Shown here in pieces: positions 42,850 to 54,443 of a stretch of DNA of 64,000 bases. The translations under genes and the position numbers were made by a program. Source of the DNA: Actinernus sp. WN-2022 (Eukaryota > Cnidaria > Anthozoa > Actiniaria > Actinernidae). Position 1 is the first letter of the stretch; every line of letters begins with the position of its first letter. Below the pieces are notes generated by a model. It worked only from the letters and a program-made list of their open reading frames with translations, was not told where the DNA came from and made no database searches. Where the stretch lies: the NCBI GenBank assembly GCA_030867875.1, contig JAOWCC010000330.1, positions 1-64,000 on the forward strand. The letters run 5' to 3'.

Positions 42850-45800
42850 AATACATTTGAATCGTTCAGCAAAACTAGAGGCTTTAAGATGGCCTTCATT
42901 AATATAGCAAGCATTCCCAAGCATCTTGATGAATTAAAAAACATTCATGCCAGAACTTGGATTTGCTTGTTGTAAACGAAACGCGCCTTTCTGAAGCTAT
43001 CACTGACTCTGAAGTCAACATAGTAGGCTATAATATTATCCGTCGCGATATATCTAGATGTGGCGGTGGTACCGCATTATTTATTTAGTTCGTAATGATA
43101 TATTTGAAGATTCTCTAGAAGCTATCTCTGTTGAAATTCTCAAGCCCAAAAGCAAACCTTTTATAATTTCAACTTGGTACAGACCTCCAAGTTATCTGAT
43201 TAACATAATGGATTTGTTTAAACTGGCATTGAGAAAGCTCGACAATGAGGACAAATAATTTCATATTTTTGGGGATACTAATTGCGATCTATTAGATAAT
43301 GCATCTCAAAGATTTCCTACAATTATTTCAGTTGAAACAAACGATCCTTTGTCCCACTAGAATCACAAACACCTCGAAGACGCTTATTGATCATCACATC
43401 ACAAATGAGGTGCAGAAAATATCGTATAGATCCTTTGCATGTGACGTCATCAAAATTCTAAAATCTAAACTATGAGATATATGAAGTTGTTCTTTTAATA
43501 TGATTTAGATATCGGTATTCTCAGTATTCTTCGAAAAATGTACGTCGATACGGTTATTAATTTTTGAGTTACAGTACTTTGAATTTTGTGACAGCCCAGC
43601 TCAGCGTGTTTCCAAACTGTCAAGGAAATCCATATATTTCGGCCAATTTCAAATTTTAGACTTGATAAACCTTTAAAAGTAATATCTAAAGTGTTTTGAA
43701 GTGAATTCTAATCATATCGATGGAGAAAACAGCTTTATTTGTAGAGTACGTTTTTGGCCGCCATCTTGGTGTACTAAAGCTGTACACCAACATGGCCGCC
43801 GCATACTAATTACACTAAATTGTTCGAATATTGTTTATCCGACAGCTCGGTTACGAAGTACTCTATTGCTCCAAAATTTCGGTCATTTCTATATTTTTAC
43901 CTGCTCTATACACAGCATTAAAAATATTTTACTAATATAAGTTTTTTATTGAGGCAATTTTTTTTGTGACGTCAATGCAAACGATCAATTAAGGAGTTTT
44001 AGACGTTTGCTTGAGCGATCATAATATGATTTACGCAGTTCGCAAAATTGGCGTCCCTCGAGGCCCTCCTAAAATAATCGAATCGCGCCAGTACAAACAC
44101 ATGAACAAAGACGGTTTTATTCGGGATCTCGCTGACCAGCCATGGGAAAGATTGACCTCTATTGCTGATCCCAATACCTTTTGGCACGAATGGAAATACA
44201 TAAACATGCGCCGTTGCGCATAAAGAAAATAAGGAGTCGGCCCGCCCCTTGGATGACTAGAGACATAAAAGAAAACATGCTACAACGAGATTATTTGAAG
44301 AAAAGAGCTAATAAATCTGGTGATTCATCTGACTGGTCCAGATACAGAACTGCACGAAATGAAGTTCATCTAAGTATCAAGAGAGTAAAGTCTGAATATT
44401 ATCGTGCTCAAATTGACATAAACTCAAGTAATACGCAAGCTATGTGGAAGACGTTGAACGACATGAGCTCCAGGAAAAAGGCTCAGACCGTGATAAACCA
44501 GTTAAAAGTCGACGGAATAACATACACAAAACCTCAAAATATAGCAAATAGTTTGAACAGGCACTTCATTGAAATAAGCGCAAAATTATCAGCCGACAAA
44601 GTCAATACAACTAATGTTACTTTTGAGGAATTTATACCACCAGTAACAAGTGTGTTTGAGTTTAACCTTGTTCCTGTTAACAAAGTTACTAAGCTTATTA
44701 AAAACCTTAGCGGTTCCAAATCACCTGGCTTAGATAGAATTCCTCCAAAAATCCTAAAAATGGCAGTCCCTGTTCTATCACCATCTCTAACCCATTTATA
44801 TAATTTATCTTTAGAAACGAGTATTTTTTCCGATAGATTGGAAAAAGGCCCGTGTAACACCTTTATTTAAATCGGGTAGTAAAAGTGACAGTAATAACTA
44901 TAGTCCTATTTCCGTATTATCAGTAGTGTCTGAAGTATTTGAAAGGATCGTCTACGATCAAGTCTATAGCTACCTAACTTCCAATAATTTACTATCTAAA
45001 TATCAATCTGGGTTTCGCACATTACACTCAACTGTCACAGCCTTACTTGATGCAACTAATAATTGGTTCGTCAATATGGATAGTGGCCTCTTGAACTGCG
45101 CTGTTTTTCTTGATATAAAAAAAGCCTTTGATACTGTTAATCACGATTTTTTTTTTTAAAAAGCTTCAATTTTATGGTTTTAATCAACTTGCAATCAATT
45201 GGTTCGGATCCTATCTGCAAGACAGACGCCAAGTCTGCATTGTAGGCGACTCGTTCTCGGACGAAGGGGTTTTAACCAGCGGCGTACCTCTGGGTCAATT
45301 ACTGGACCACTATTATTTTTAATACATATAAATGATTTACAACAATCAATACATTATTCAAATTGTAATATGTATGCCGATGATACCAGTATATGTGTAT
45401 CTGGAAAAGACATACTTGAAGTTGAATCAAAAATTAATTATGACCTAAGCAAAATCAACGACTGGTTCACGGCTAATAAATTAAATCTTAATACAAAAAA
45501 ATTACTGTGAAAAGCGAGTTTATGATTATTGCCAATGCTAAAAAACAAAGAGCCCTGAACTCTATACCAGTCATTACAATTGGAGGCACACAACTTAATA
45601 ATGTCTCGAACACAAAATACTTAGGTATGGAAATTGATGATACACTTTCTTGGTGTAATCATGTTGATAAAATCTGTAAAAAGTGTCATCAGGCATAGGT
45701 ATGATAAAGAGAATGAGGCCATATGTCAATATCGAAACTTTGTCATTTACAAATCTCTCGTCCAATGTCACTTTGACTACTGCAGCTCTGTGTGGGATAA

Positions 45801-46142
45801 TATCGGATTGACTTTAGCAAATAAACTACAGAAACTACAAAATAGAGCTGCGAGGGTAGTAACAAAATCTTCTTATGACATACGGTCCCGTACTCTTCTT
45901 CAACAACTTGGATGGGATGCGATTATGATGTATAAAATCCATCACGGTTTATGTCCTGACTATTTATCAGAGTTATTTACAAGTAGATGAAGTAGAATAA
46001 TTATTCTATACCACGCCCTACTCGTGAATACCGAAAAAAGAGTTTCAGTTACAGTGGTGCACTACTGTGGAATCAATTACCTAAGGCCCTTAAAGATTAT
46101 GTATCTTTAGACGCTTTTAAAGCATCTCTTAGTAAAAATTAA
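42850..46142 (+). pseudogene. LINE ORF2: endonuclease and RT
   Basis: Endonuclease pieces: KTRGFKMAFINIASIPKHL, VNETRLSEAITDSEVNI, IISTWYRPPS, GDTNCDLLDN (42890-43290) and, after the MITE, LSDHNMIYAVRKIG (44012-44055). Linker and RT: SLNRHFIEISAKLSADKV, SKSPGLDRIPPKIL, VSEVFERIVYDQVYSYL, YQSGFRTLHSTVTALLDAT, VFLDIKKAFDTVNHDF, MYADDTSICVSGK (catalytic YADD, about 45370), KLQKLQNRAARVV and YSGALLWNQLPKALK near 46050. Frameshifts at about 43000, 44850, 45155 (a run of T) and 45320-45500 inactivate it. Confidence 0.88.
43429..43986. mobile_element. MITE with TTTGCATGTGACGTCA ends
   Basis: 558 bp; ends GATCCTTTGCATGTGACGTC and GTGACGTCAATGCAAACGATC are inverted copies. Lies within the LINE endonuclease; coding resumes right after it. 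Contains a hairpin GGCCGCCATCTTGGTGTAC / GTACACCAACATGGCCGCC (43756-43800). Confidence 0.85.
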
Positions 46143-46362
46143 CTTTTATCTTTCAATTTTATTATTATATTTAAGGAATTCGATCATACATTAGCATTAG
46201 TACTTATTGTAAAACAATTATCCTAGAGTATTTTAGTCATGTTTTTATTACACCTATATAATACCTATATAATTAGTGATATTAGTTACTAGATATTTAG
46301 TTTAGTGCATCTCTCACGGCTATCTGAAAAGCAGCTACGCTGATGTATATTACCGTGTTTAA

Positions 46363-47321
46363 AGGAACAGTGCCACGGTAATGCGCACGCGTAACACGTG
46401 ATTGTTGATAATGTCAAAGACAATGGAAAATCACGCTGTTATGTCACGTTACGTCAAAACTCAACTGATCTGGAACGACCTTTGGAATTTTCGCTAGCAC
46501 GAAATCTAGAGTTTATAGTTTTGTGATTTGCATCTGAGTTGAGAAGTTCAGGATTTAGAATCGTATAAACTCCCCACTGGACCAAGACATAAGTCCTTCG
46601 AAGATCTGCATGTATGGGATTCGGGATAATAGTTTAGGAATCCACTCGACAATGCCGACTGACATAAACAAACAACAACTTCAGTCTGTGGGAATATAAA
46701 TATTCCATTCTACTGCTTCGCGAAACTACGGGGAAACTAATGTTCTGACTTCATAGCTTTGGGGCTTTGTGATTTTTAGGATAGTTGTTGTACAATTATA
46801 AGAGCACTTACTCTACAACATTGGGGAAGCGGAAAAGAGTTCGATTTTGCTCGAACTGTACCAAGTGAAGGCCGTGTTGACACTGCAATAAATACACGCG
46901 AACATTCAGCGTCTTACAAGCAGAGTAAATGTCTCCCCTACATTCTTACTGTCTCCAAGTTTCATAGGCCGTCCATTGTCCCCCTCTTGATCTCAATGCT
47001 TTGGATGAAACTACCAGGAGACAGAAGTTTTCTTCTGTAGCCATTAATTCCTCCGCTCGACGAACCGTCCAAGGACACTGAATTCATGCAGAGTCAAAAA
47101 TACTCGCAAAAATTATAGACACGAACGAAATAACATCATAAATCCTTGGATACAAAACTAAATTACTGTTCTAAGTAGGTATAAGGTCAAATGAAACCTA
47201 GGCGAAGCCGATGGAAGAGGATTTCTTTCACGTATCAAATCTCTCCCCATCTTTTGATTTCTGGACAACCCAACCAAAATTCAAACATTCGCACATGCGC
47301 ACTAAGGATGGCACTGTTCCT
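46363..47321. mobile_element. TTAA MITE F
   Basis: 959 bp with ends AGGAACAGTGCCA / TGGCACTGTTCCT and TTAA at 46359-46362 and 47322-47325, inserted in the A/T-rich 3' tail of the LINE. A second inverted pair, CACGGTAATGCGCA / TGCGCACTAAGGATG, follows the ends. No transposase recognised. Confidence 0.88.
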
Positions 47322-47345
47322 TTAAATAAATATTTATTATTATAA

Positions 47346-47672
47346 ATCAGCACTTAAAAAGGTCTAATTCAGCCCAAAAGCTGGAGTCAAATTAGCTCCA
47401 CAACCTGGGGCTGTTTTAGCTCCATTCTAAGATTAACACCAAATTTTACTCACCGTTTTGGCCCAATTTTTGGGTCCGAAACAGTTCTTATATCACACTT
47501 GACACGGTTTTCTTTGTTCTTCATAGGGGTGAAACTCTGGTATAAACCGTTCAACAATAGACTAATTAAATAACAAATCTGAGGTTTATAACTATTGCAG
47601 GGAGGTTTATAACTCCGTTTTAAACCTCCTTCTATTTGGGAAAACCTCACCAAATGTGATATAAATCACTTT
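47346..47672. other. Unassigned sequence
   Basis: GGGCTGTTTTAGCTCC and GGAGTCAAATTAGCTCC-like pieces repeat; no gene recognised. Confidence 0.3.
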
Positions 47673-47745
47673 CATACCTCGAACCTTCGGTTCTCATCCC
47701 TAAACATCGGGATGTTTAGGGCTTAGAACCTCGGTTCTCGGTATG
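47673..47745. repeat. Nested hairpin
   Basis: CATACCTCGAACC / GGTTCTCGGTATG form the outer stem and CCCTAAACATC / GATGTTTAGGG the inner stem. Confidence 0.75.
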
Positions 47746-48195
47746 AAACTCTTACTTTTCAATTTACAGTGTAGTTTTATATAAATTGCATCGTTCTAAA
47801 AAGGACAAAGGACAAATATTCGTGCGAATAAATAAATTATGTTTTGATTGAAATGAAATGAAAAGTTATGTTTTAACTATCATAAACTGGCAAGCGGGCA
47901 GGGTTTTGAAAAAGAGGGAAATTGTGGGGTAAAGCTTTTGAGAATGGTATATAAAGGAAAGGAAAAGCTTGGCTGAAAAAAAAACGGAAGCCATTAAAGT
48001 GCAGCTCTTCAATATATTATTTCATTGGCTGAAAAAATATGTTGCTTGTTTGTGATTCGTCGCTCGCTTTTAGTGAACGTGACGTCAAATCTAGGCAGAG
48101 TTTTCAATCCAGGAATAAGGATATCGCAGCACAAACACGTTGAAATTGTATCAAAAAGCTACACAGTTCTGTTTGCGAGATGACAAAAACTGAAG

Positions 48196-49290
48196 TTAAC
48201 AGCTAAGTCGACCACAAATTAATCTTTGCTCGCATAAAAAAAGGTGGTAAAACTGCCCTGATGGCAAGTTCTGGCTATACACGTGCACTGCCTCTTCCCT
48301 TCTCAAATGGGAGCTTGGAGGATTTGCCGATATTGGTACCAGTGAGAATCTGCCATTTTCTGAATGTACGAGGGCTCTCTTATGACTACCTGTTAGGATA
48401 TTTGAGTCTTGTGCATTTACGAACCTGCTTACAATGGTGGAGGAATAAGCCTGTTGTTCAAACATTGGTCTCGCGTTGTACGACTCGATAGAAGTGTCGT
48501 TCAGCTCTAGCGGCCGGTGCCACTCTTCACTCGAAAATTATCCACCCGAGCAGCTTTTAGGATAGTCACAGCAGTAGTACGAATACAATGTGGAGTGTAG
48601 GGGACCGAGAGGTAAGCCTTCTTGCTCATAATGGTGAGTAGATTGGCAAGGATATTTTTCCCATTGGTACTGTGGATGTCGCTTCTCCAGGTATTTCTTG
48701 GTACATCGGACTCGAGACCTCTCCAGGTTTTGTGGACATTCACCCATTGTGGCTAGCGAGTTGTCTTCACTGTCTTTGAGGCCTCCGGGATGGTTCTTCG
48801 TCGTACGCTCTCTCTTGTTTGGCCAAAACCTATGTCTTGGCGATAATCATAACCGTCTGGTTCTCTCTCTTCCTCTTTTACCATGATAGAAAATCATACA
48901 GTTTGATTAAGGTTTGTTTCCGAGCTGGCCTGTTGCATAGAGCTTTCTAAATCCTCTTTTGAAATAGCTTGCTGATGTTTCGTCGAAGAAATTTTATTGC
49001 CAGATTTTTCAAATGTGAATCCAGAGCATCGTTGGCGGGAACAAATAATTGGTCACTTATCAAAGAAAATGCCTTGTGGTTTGGTGCTTTAGCTAGAAAG
49101 CGTTCAAGGCGAGAACGGATAGCTCTCATTGAATTTCGTGTTCTCCATTCACTGTTCGCGCTTCCACTTTCGCGTAAAACCTTCGCAGAACCGTCGCAAA
49201 GGTTCGGGGTAAAATCTTGGATTTTCTCTTTTATTCCTCTTTCATTGCGAATTGCACCAAGCTAAAAAAATTAAAATAACATTACTGTTT
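48196..49290 (-). pseudogene. Tyrosine recombinase remnant (Crypton-like)
   Basis: Minus strand. N-terminal part 49265-48900: RTRNSMRAIRSRLERFLAK, FVPANDALDSHLKNL, then in another frame SSTKHQQAISKEDLESSMQQ. C-terminal part 48743-48380: NILANLLTIMSKKAYL, YTPHCIRTTAVTILKAA (the H-x-x-R motif of the catalytic site), then after a frameshift LNDTSIESYNARPMF, with the candidate nucleophile Tyr in SIESY. This order is that of tyrosine-recombinase transposons of the Crypton type and their host-derived relatives (DUF3504/ZMYM-like). Several frameshifts; the second conserved His (usually TGH) reads as TGR or is lost at the frame break. Family placement is from memory. Confidence 0.65.
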
Positions 49291-49762
49291 GTTCTCCCTG
49301 TCGTATTTATTGAAAGCATATAAATGTGAATTGCATAGTCGTAAGTGAACAATTATATCGAGAAACTTTGTAACATAAATTTCTCTCACGAAAATCAAGT
49401 TGATAGTGACTACGGGCCGAGCATCGCCTGAGAGGGTCAAGTGGCGAACCAATGGCAGCGCGCGAAAATGTTGTGTTGAACTATAACGATCGATAGATGG
49501 CGCCTAGCTAGCCAACAGAATGGTCAGTTTGCCAATAGAGGGCGGCTGGGTTATGCTAAGTATTTATAAATATGTACGTAAAATGGTGTCACCTCCCTCG
49601 ATGGTTTGCCGCTCCGATCCTGGTGAAACGCACAGGTTATATGATGAGTACTGAGCACATTAAGTTAAACTAAAACTCAGAGAAAGGTTGGCGTGATATT
49701 TTGAGTAGTTGATGGCTGCTTTTATTGTGCTCAGTTTATTTGATATTTGACTTTGATTTCAG
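49291..49762. other. Presumed intron sequence
   Basis: No repeat recognised. Ends in TTTGATTTCAG, the acceptor of the next exon. Confidence 0.35.
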
Positions 49763-49950
49763 ATTCCTGGAAAGATTCTCACGGGACACTTTACAGAAAG
49801 TGGAACAGCTTGAGTCCAGCTAAAGACATCCCTTTACTAAAGTTCAGGCAGACATTCCAGACTAAACCTGTGGAGTCCCACGTGTATCCATGGTTTATTA
49901 TACAACAGTTTTATGCCACTTACATTGTGAGACTTGAAGGCTATATTATC
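49763..49950 (+). CDS. Host exon, possibly discoidin/FTP-like half domain
   Basis: 188 bp between acceptor GACTTTGATTTCAG|AT and donor ATC|GTAAGT. Phase 1 at the start (matching the phase-1 end of the FTP exon at 24663) and phase 0 at the end (as in the first FTP exon). Encodes SWKDSHGTLYRKWNSL, FRQTFQTKPVES and VYPWFIIQQFYATYIVRLEG. The PWF-x-I...Y-x-V/I pattern resembles the HPW/NPW-x-V-D-L strand of F5/8-type-C and FTP domains, but no full domain is visible. The continuing exon was not found. Confidence 0.5.
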
Positions 49951-50756
49951 GTAAGTATGTATTTGCTAAATATATGTTTAGTGCGAAGTATTGAATTAGA
50001 CAATGACTTTAATTTGTATAAAAGACCGAGGTTTGATATTTGCCGTAAAGACCGAGCGGACGAGGTTAATTAAGATGTTTATTAATGGTATATGTTTAGT
50101 TGGAAAACAAAAATATAAAGTCGGAATTTAATATTTTACATCCTGTTCGCTCCCTTTTGAGTTTTGATTCACAACTCAAGCCACAAAATGAACACAGTCA
50201 TGGAAGGTTCTAATCTATAAAGGCACAAATCAACGTTATTTTGAAGAATTTATCAGTATTATTAGAACTAGATTAAATTTCTGAAAGCAACATTGTTTTT
50301 TGTTGTTGATGAATTGAGACGGTTTTTCTAAAGAAAACATACGGGCGAAAGGACGAAAACATCTGTCAAACTGAAGAGTGAAGTCAGTCTTTAATCGTCA
50401 TCGATAATTTATCGATCAACACTCGTCACCTGTTTTGCGAACCTTGAACAATTTGTACCTGGCTATCACTTGAATATCTGCAAGTAGCATCCTGAGACAC
50501 TGCCAATGTTTGCAGCCCGCAAATCTCACTTGGCTGTTTTCCGCAGAAGTTCCGGGAAAGGGACTTCCGTGTGCAACGAGGGACGAGTTAGAGCTTTGTC
50601 AGTTTGTGTAGAAAATAGTTTCGCTTTGTAGCAAAATATTGATGTGCCCTTATTCCAAAGGATATTGATTACCCTTGGGGAATTTTCATCAGAGAGGAAT
50701 CTTTGGATACTGTTTGAAAACACGAAATCCGGTGTTCCAGGTTCGTAAAGTCGTAT
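49951..50756. other. Presumed intron
   Basis: No recognised element; no clear phase-0 exon that would complete the preceding domain. Confidence 0.3.
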
Positions 50757-50905
50757 ACCGCTAACTTTGAAACGTCCAATTACATAAATTCGATTTTATG
50801 GATTTTATTTGACATCGGATTCCCATCGATTCCCATACAAACACTGTATTTCGCGCCATGTTTGCACCCCTTTCAAAATGTCGGAATTTACCGCGAACTG
50901 GTCTA
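50757..50905 (-). repeat. Dispersed repeat, copy 1
   Basis: Complement of 58030-58150; both contain GGGTGCAAACATGGCGCGAA and TGTTTGTATGGGAATC. Confidence 0.8.
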
Positions 50906-52394
50906 GCCTATTAATAATAATTTTAAATCATTCGATACAAAGTCTTTATTTCTGTACTTACTATCTATGATGAGTCTATCATGAAGATATCTGCTAAATA
51001 TTTTTACGATATTACCGTATTAGTTGGTAAAAACTTAGTTCGTTAGTTTGTACTTAATTACTGTAAAGGAAAAACAAATATTATATTATTTTGCCTAATC
51101 GTGACAGCCGTGTGTTTGAATTGATCCATATAAAGAGGTCTCTGAAGTTTAGGCTCGAAATTCGAGAACATAGAATAAAAGTCGTAAATCGATAATAATT
51201 AATAAGTTTTGCGAAAAAAAAAACATTGTAACTACATGAAGCTGGTGTTTTTAAACTTTTCTTGTTCTCTTGTTGTGTGACCGGCAGCTGACCTGTTGAC
51301 CTTGTAGTTTGAATCGTCTTATGCAAATTTATTTTATTTTGAGATGATGTTGTGTTATTGAATAACTGAACGTGAAAAGTGGAGAAAAGGAAATGGTTGA
51401 TTTCTAATCTCTTTGAATTGTATAACTTTTAGTGAAATTGACGGTTTAGCGTGACAGAACATTTAGTGGGCTACATACGAAATTGTCAAAATACGCTAGA
51501 CAGTTTTGATTCTGGACGGCAAGCTTTTTCGGGCCAAAATAGATATTTGAAGCCAGAAAATTAGAATGGTTCAGCTATAAAGGCACATATTTTGTTGTTG
51601 AGAAATACATATACCAGTGGAGATAGAGCCATCTGAAATTGGCCCTAATTTAATCTTGAGCACGACTACTCGAAGGTAGTGTATTCAACGGGTTCGTACG
51701 CAGACCCAAAATAGGAATTGTAAAATTATTTTATGAGGGGAAGGGATGGTAAATTCAGTACCGAAATAACAAATACTGGAAGATTTGCTGTTATTACGCA
51801 CGAGCTTGCTCAAAATGCACAATATTTCCAAATTTTCAATGACGCCCAGCGAGCGTCGGCCGTACTTTTAACTTGTCTAATTTTTTTTCAAAAATCAAAA
51901 AGCAGTGGAACTTTTGAATGTGATTTTTGAAAATAGTTTACCAATTATGTTCTATTGGTAAAATAAAATCGAATCTGATTTTTCACTTCTGTCGCACGAT
52001 TCTCACTGACATCCGCCCTTAATATTTCGGGCATTCTTTTTAATTTTGATCCCAAATTTGCTGAAACTTTTTGTGTGACATCCAACAGACTAGCAAAGCT
52101 GAGATGGCGCCAACGAAGAACAACCGCCGAAAATATTGTCACGTACTCGGAGTGCAAACTACGTAAAAAAGCACTTTGTACCAGTGCATGTATGTGTTCC
52201 GAGCTTGTATGTGTTCAAACCGAAGTCGACGCAAACTATTAAATTTAAGAACTTCGCAACGATCGATCAGTACACACTAATGTGAAATTCTCCTCAGCGA
52301 GCTGAAATAAAGTGATTTCTGCTACGAATGGTGGCGAATTCGAATGGCGTCAAGAAAAACGGACGGTCTCGAAGTCTCGCATTTTATAGGTCTG
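50906..52394. other. Unassigned sequence
   Basis: AT-rich; no repeat or gene recognised. Short frames at 51081-51326 (-) and 51733-51930 (+) look incidental. Confidence 0.3.
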
Positions 52395-52512
52395 GGCCGG
52401 GTTGTTCAAAGCCCGATTAGTGCTAATCCAGGGTTAATTTCCATGACAACCAATAGGTTCTGTGCAGAGTAAATCCAGGATTAACACTAATCGGGCTTTG
52501 AAAAACCCGGCC
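52395..52512. mobile_element. Palindromic MITE, family GGTTGTTCAAAG (copy 2)
   Basis: 118 bp, differing from 17708-17825 at only a handful of positions, with the same GGCCGGGTTGTTCAAAGCCC ends. Flanks CTG and CGG do not match exactly. Confidence 0.9.
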
Positions 52513-53050
52513 CGGGTCGCGGAGTCTCGATTTTTCTTTAATTTGCCCGTCACGGATTTTTTTTGGAAAGGGTCTTGGAGTCTCGTATTTTTTTTGGAGA
52601 TAAATATATTAAGTTATTGCCATATTGCCTTAGTCATATAGTGTGTTAATATATTATCCAATATAGGTTACCAATTTATCAATTGTAATACGTATTACCT
52701 CCATAAATAAAGTTTATTGTATTGTATGTGACGTAATGAATTTATGCGGCGTCTTCGATATTTTATGAGTAAATTTACCAATCTCCTACCGTTCTCTGAC
52801 GACAACTGACAGTCAAGGTTTGTGGTAATTGTTCATTCGTGTTTTTGCGATATTATGTGCCTTTCATGTTTCTTTTATTCTTGGATACGGTCATAAACGC
52901 AAACCAGCGCACACAGCGAGATCGAAAGGCCCACCTCATACCTCCCAGAGTTAATTTTGAACCGGGTTATTTCCCGCTTCTCTCGAGTGAATTTGTCCAG
53001 TGAACTATTCATAGACTTAGACATCATATTCATAGCCAATGAATTATACT
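52513..53050. other. Unassigned sequence
   Basis: CCTCCATAAATAAAGTTTAT followed by TGTATTGTATG at about 52705 resembles a LINE 3' end but is not supported by coding sequence. Confidence 0.3.

Positions 53051-53078
<28 letters not shown>
53051..53078. repeat. (TA)n microsatellite
   Basis: About twelve uninterrupted TA units. Confidence 0.97.
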
Positions 53079-53081
<3 letters not shown>

Positions 53082-53629
53082 GGCAAGCCTAAAAGCAGAG
53101 CTCCCAATTATCAGAACTGCAGTAACGACCCGAAAATAACGATAAACTATATAAAGAAAACTAACAAAACAAAACAAAAATAACTGGTAGCCTGGTGAAG
53201 GAAAATCAGCGCAAAAGGCTAAGGCGAAAAGAGAGGAGAACGGAAAAATTAAAAAGAAATATCGACATCTTTGTGCGCGAGCGCTGTCGTTGTTGGAAAT
53301 TGCGTCAGCAGCGCGGGCAAACTAAAATTTAAAACTTTTCACTCAAATCACGAATAATGGTCTGCATTTTTTCATTTTTCTAAGGCTTTCATTATAAAAT
53401 TTTAGTCAGAAATACAGGGAGGTCAAAGCTACCATAAATTAACGTCAAAATCCCTGGAAAAACTTTGGTTTTGAGATACTTTCTGAAAATGTTTGTGCTG
53501 CCGAGGTCCGATCTCCAAGACATTCAACGTCAAATCAGGCTGACGCAGAATGATCTGGTCAAGTGACAGTTTAGAAAGGCCTTCAAACCCTCCTTGGGTT
53601 TCAATCCCGGCCGACAGCACATTCTCAGC

Positions 53630-53705
53630 CACGTCGAGCGTCGCGCGTCTGCATCGCACGTCCGCATCGGGTTACGCGCGCCGCGCGTCGGGGTTCGGAC
53701 GCGAG
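53630..53705. other. Short CpG-dense patch
   Basis: CGTCGAGCGTCGCGCGTCTG and GCGCGCCGCGCGTCGGGG in an otherwise AT-rich setting, about ten or more CpG in 75 bp. No gene start is evident beside it. Confidence 0.5.
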
Positions 53706-53954
53706 GGAAATCGGAAGTCGTTCAATTGTTGCTCTCATCCTATATGTAAGGTGTCCGCGGGCCTTGCAAAATATACTGAGTGAATCAAAACACCTCAACG
53801 GACGAAGCAAGAATCGAAGCCTTGAGCACAGATACAGTGAAAGTTTGTAAGAGGCTGACGCCGATCGCACTTTAAGTTGAATGAAAGGTCAAAGACAAAG
53901 GCAGAACATGAAACTGAGCTGGAACATCTTTATATCTGGATTTATATTAACCCT

Positions 53955-54443
53955 AGCCTGCTTGCAGGCTCTGGTTAATTTGGGGTTCCTGTGGTGGAAG
54001 AGAGGAAGGGGGAAGGAGGATATAGAGAAAGGAGAGCCTGCGGCAAGACCTTGTGTTTTTGAAATTCGCCCCCCATGATCTCACATACCATTGCAAGTTA
54101 CACGTTGCACAAATAATTTTAAAATAAACATTTTCGACGAGATTCTGTTATAAATGTACCCTAGCATTGAACCCCTTGTATTTCTACTGCATGTTTGATA
54201 ATAAAAACCTGAGAGAACGAGAGAAAACAGCAGAAAAATGATTTGATCATGAGTGAAAGTTTTCAATTTTAGCTCGCGCGTGCTGCTTACACCATAATAC
54301 ACGCCATTTCCGAACAAAGTGCGCGCGCCTCTTCTAGGTTCAACCAATCAGATAATCCCGTTCGTCTCCTTTCTCGTTCGCCTTCTTCCCCCTCCTCTCC
54401 CCACCACAGGAACCCCAAATCAACCAGAGCATGCAAGCAGGCT
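53955..54443. mobile_element. 489-bp TIR element with 11-bp target duplication
   Basis: Ends AGCCTGCTTGCAGGCTCTGG and CCAGAGCATGCAAGCAGGCT lead into a further shared inverted stretch (ATTTGGGGTTCCTGTGGTGG). A perfect duplication ATATTAACCCT flanks it (53944-53954 and 54444-54454). An 8-11 bp duplication is usual for Mutator-like elements; no transposase is present. The open frame 54081-54347 (-) is incidental. Confidence 0.85.

Larger units (their letters stand above)
41986..47345 (+). mobile_element. CR1-type LINE, 5'-truncated, split by two MITEs
   Basis: Related to but distinct from the LINE at 14.5-19.4 kb. Has the SGNH part of ORF1 (42050-42500), endonuclease (42850-44040), RT (44180-45990) and C-terminal tail (to 46142), then a 3' UTR into CCGTGTTT, interrupted by MITE F and resumed as AAATAAATATTTATTATTATA at 47326-47345. 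MITE 43429-43986 splits the endonuclease. Confidence 0.88.

Noticed and set aside
52395..52512. 3-bp target duplication at this MITE copy
   Set aside because: Flanks read CTG and CGG, so the duplication seen at the other copy is not confirmed here.
53881..54078. Small ORF starting MKGQRQRQNMKLSWN
   Set aside because: Runs across the target duplication into the TIR element; no family recognised.
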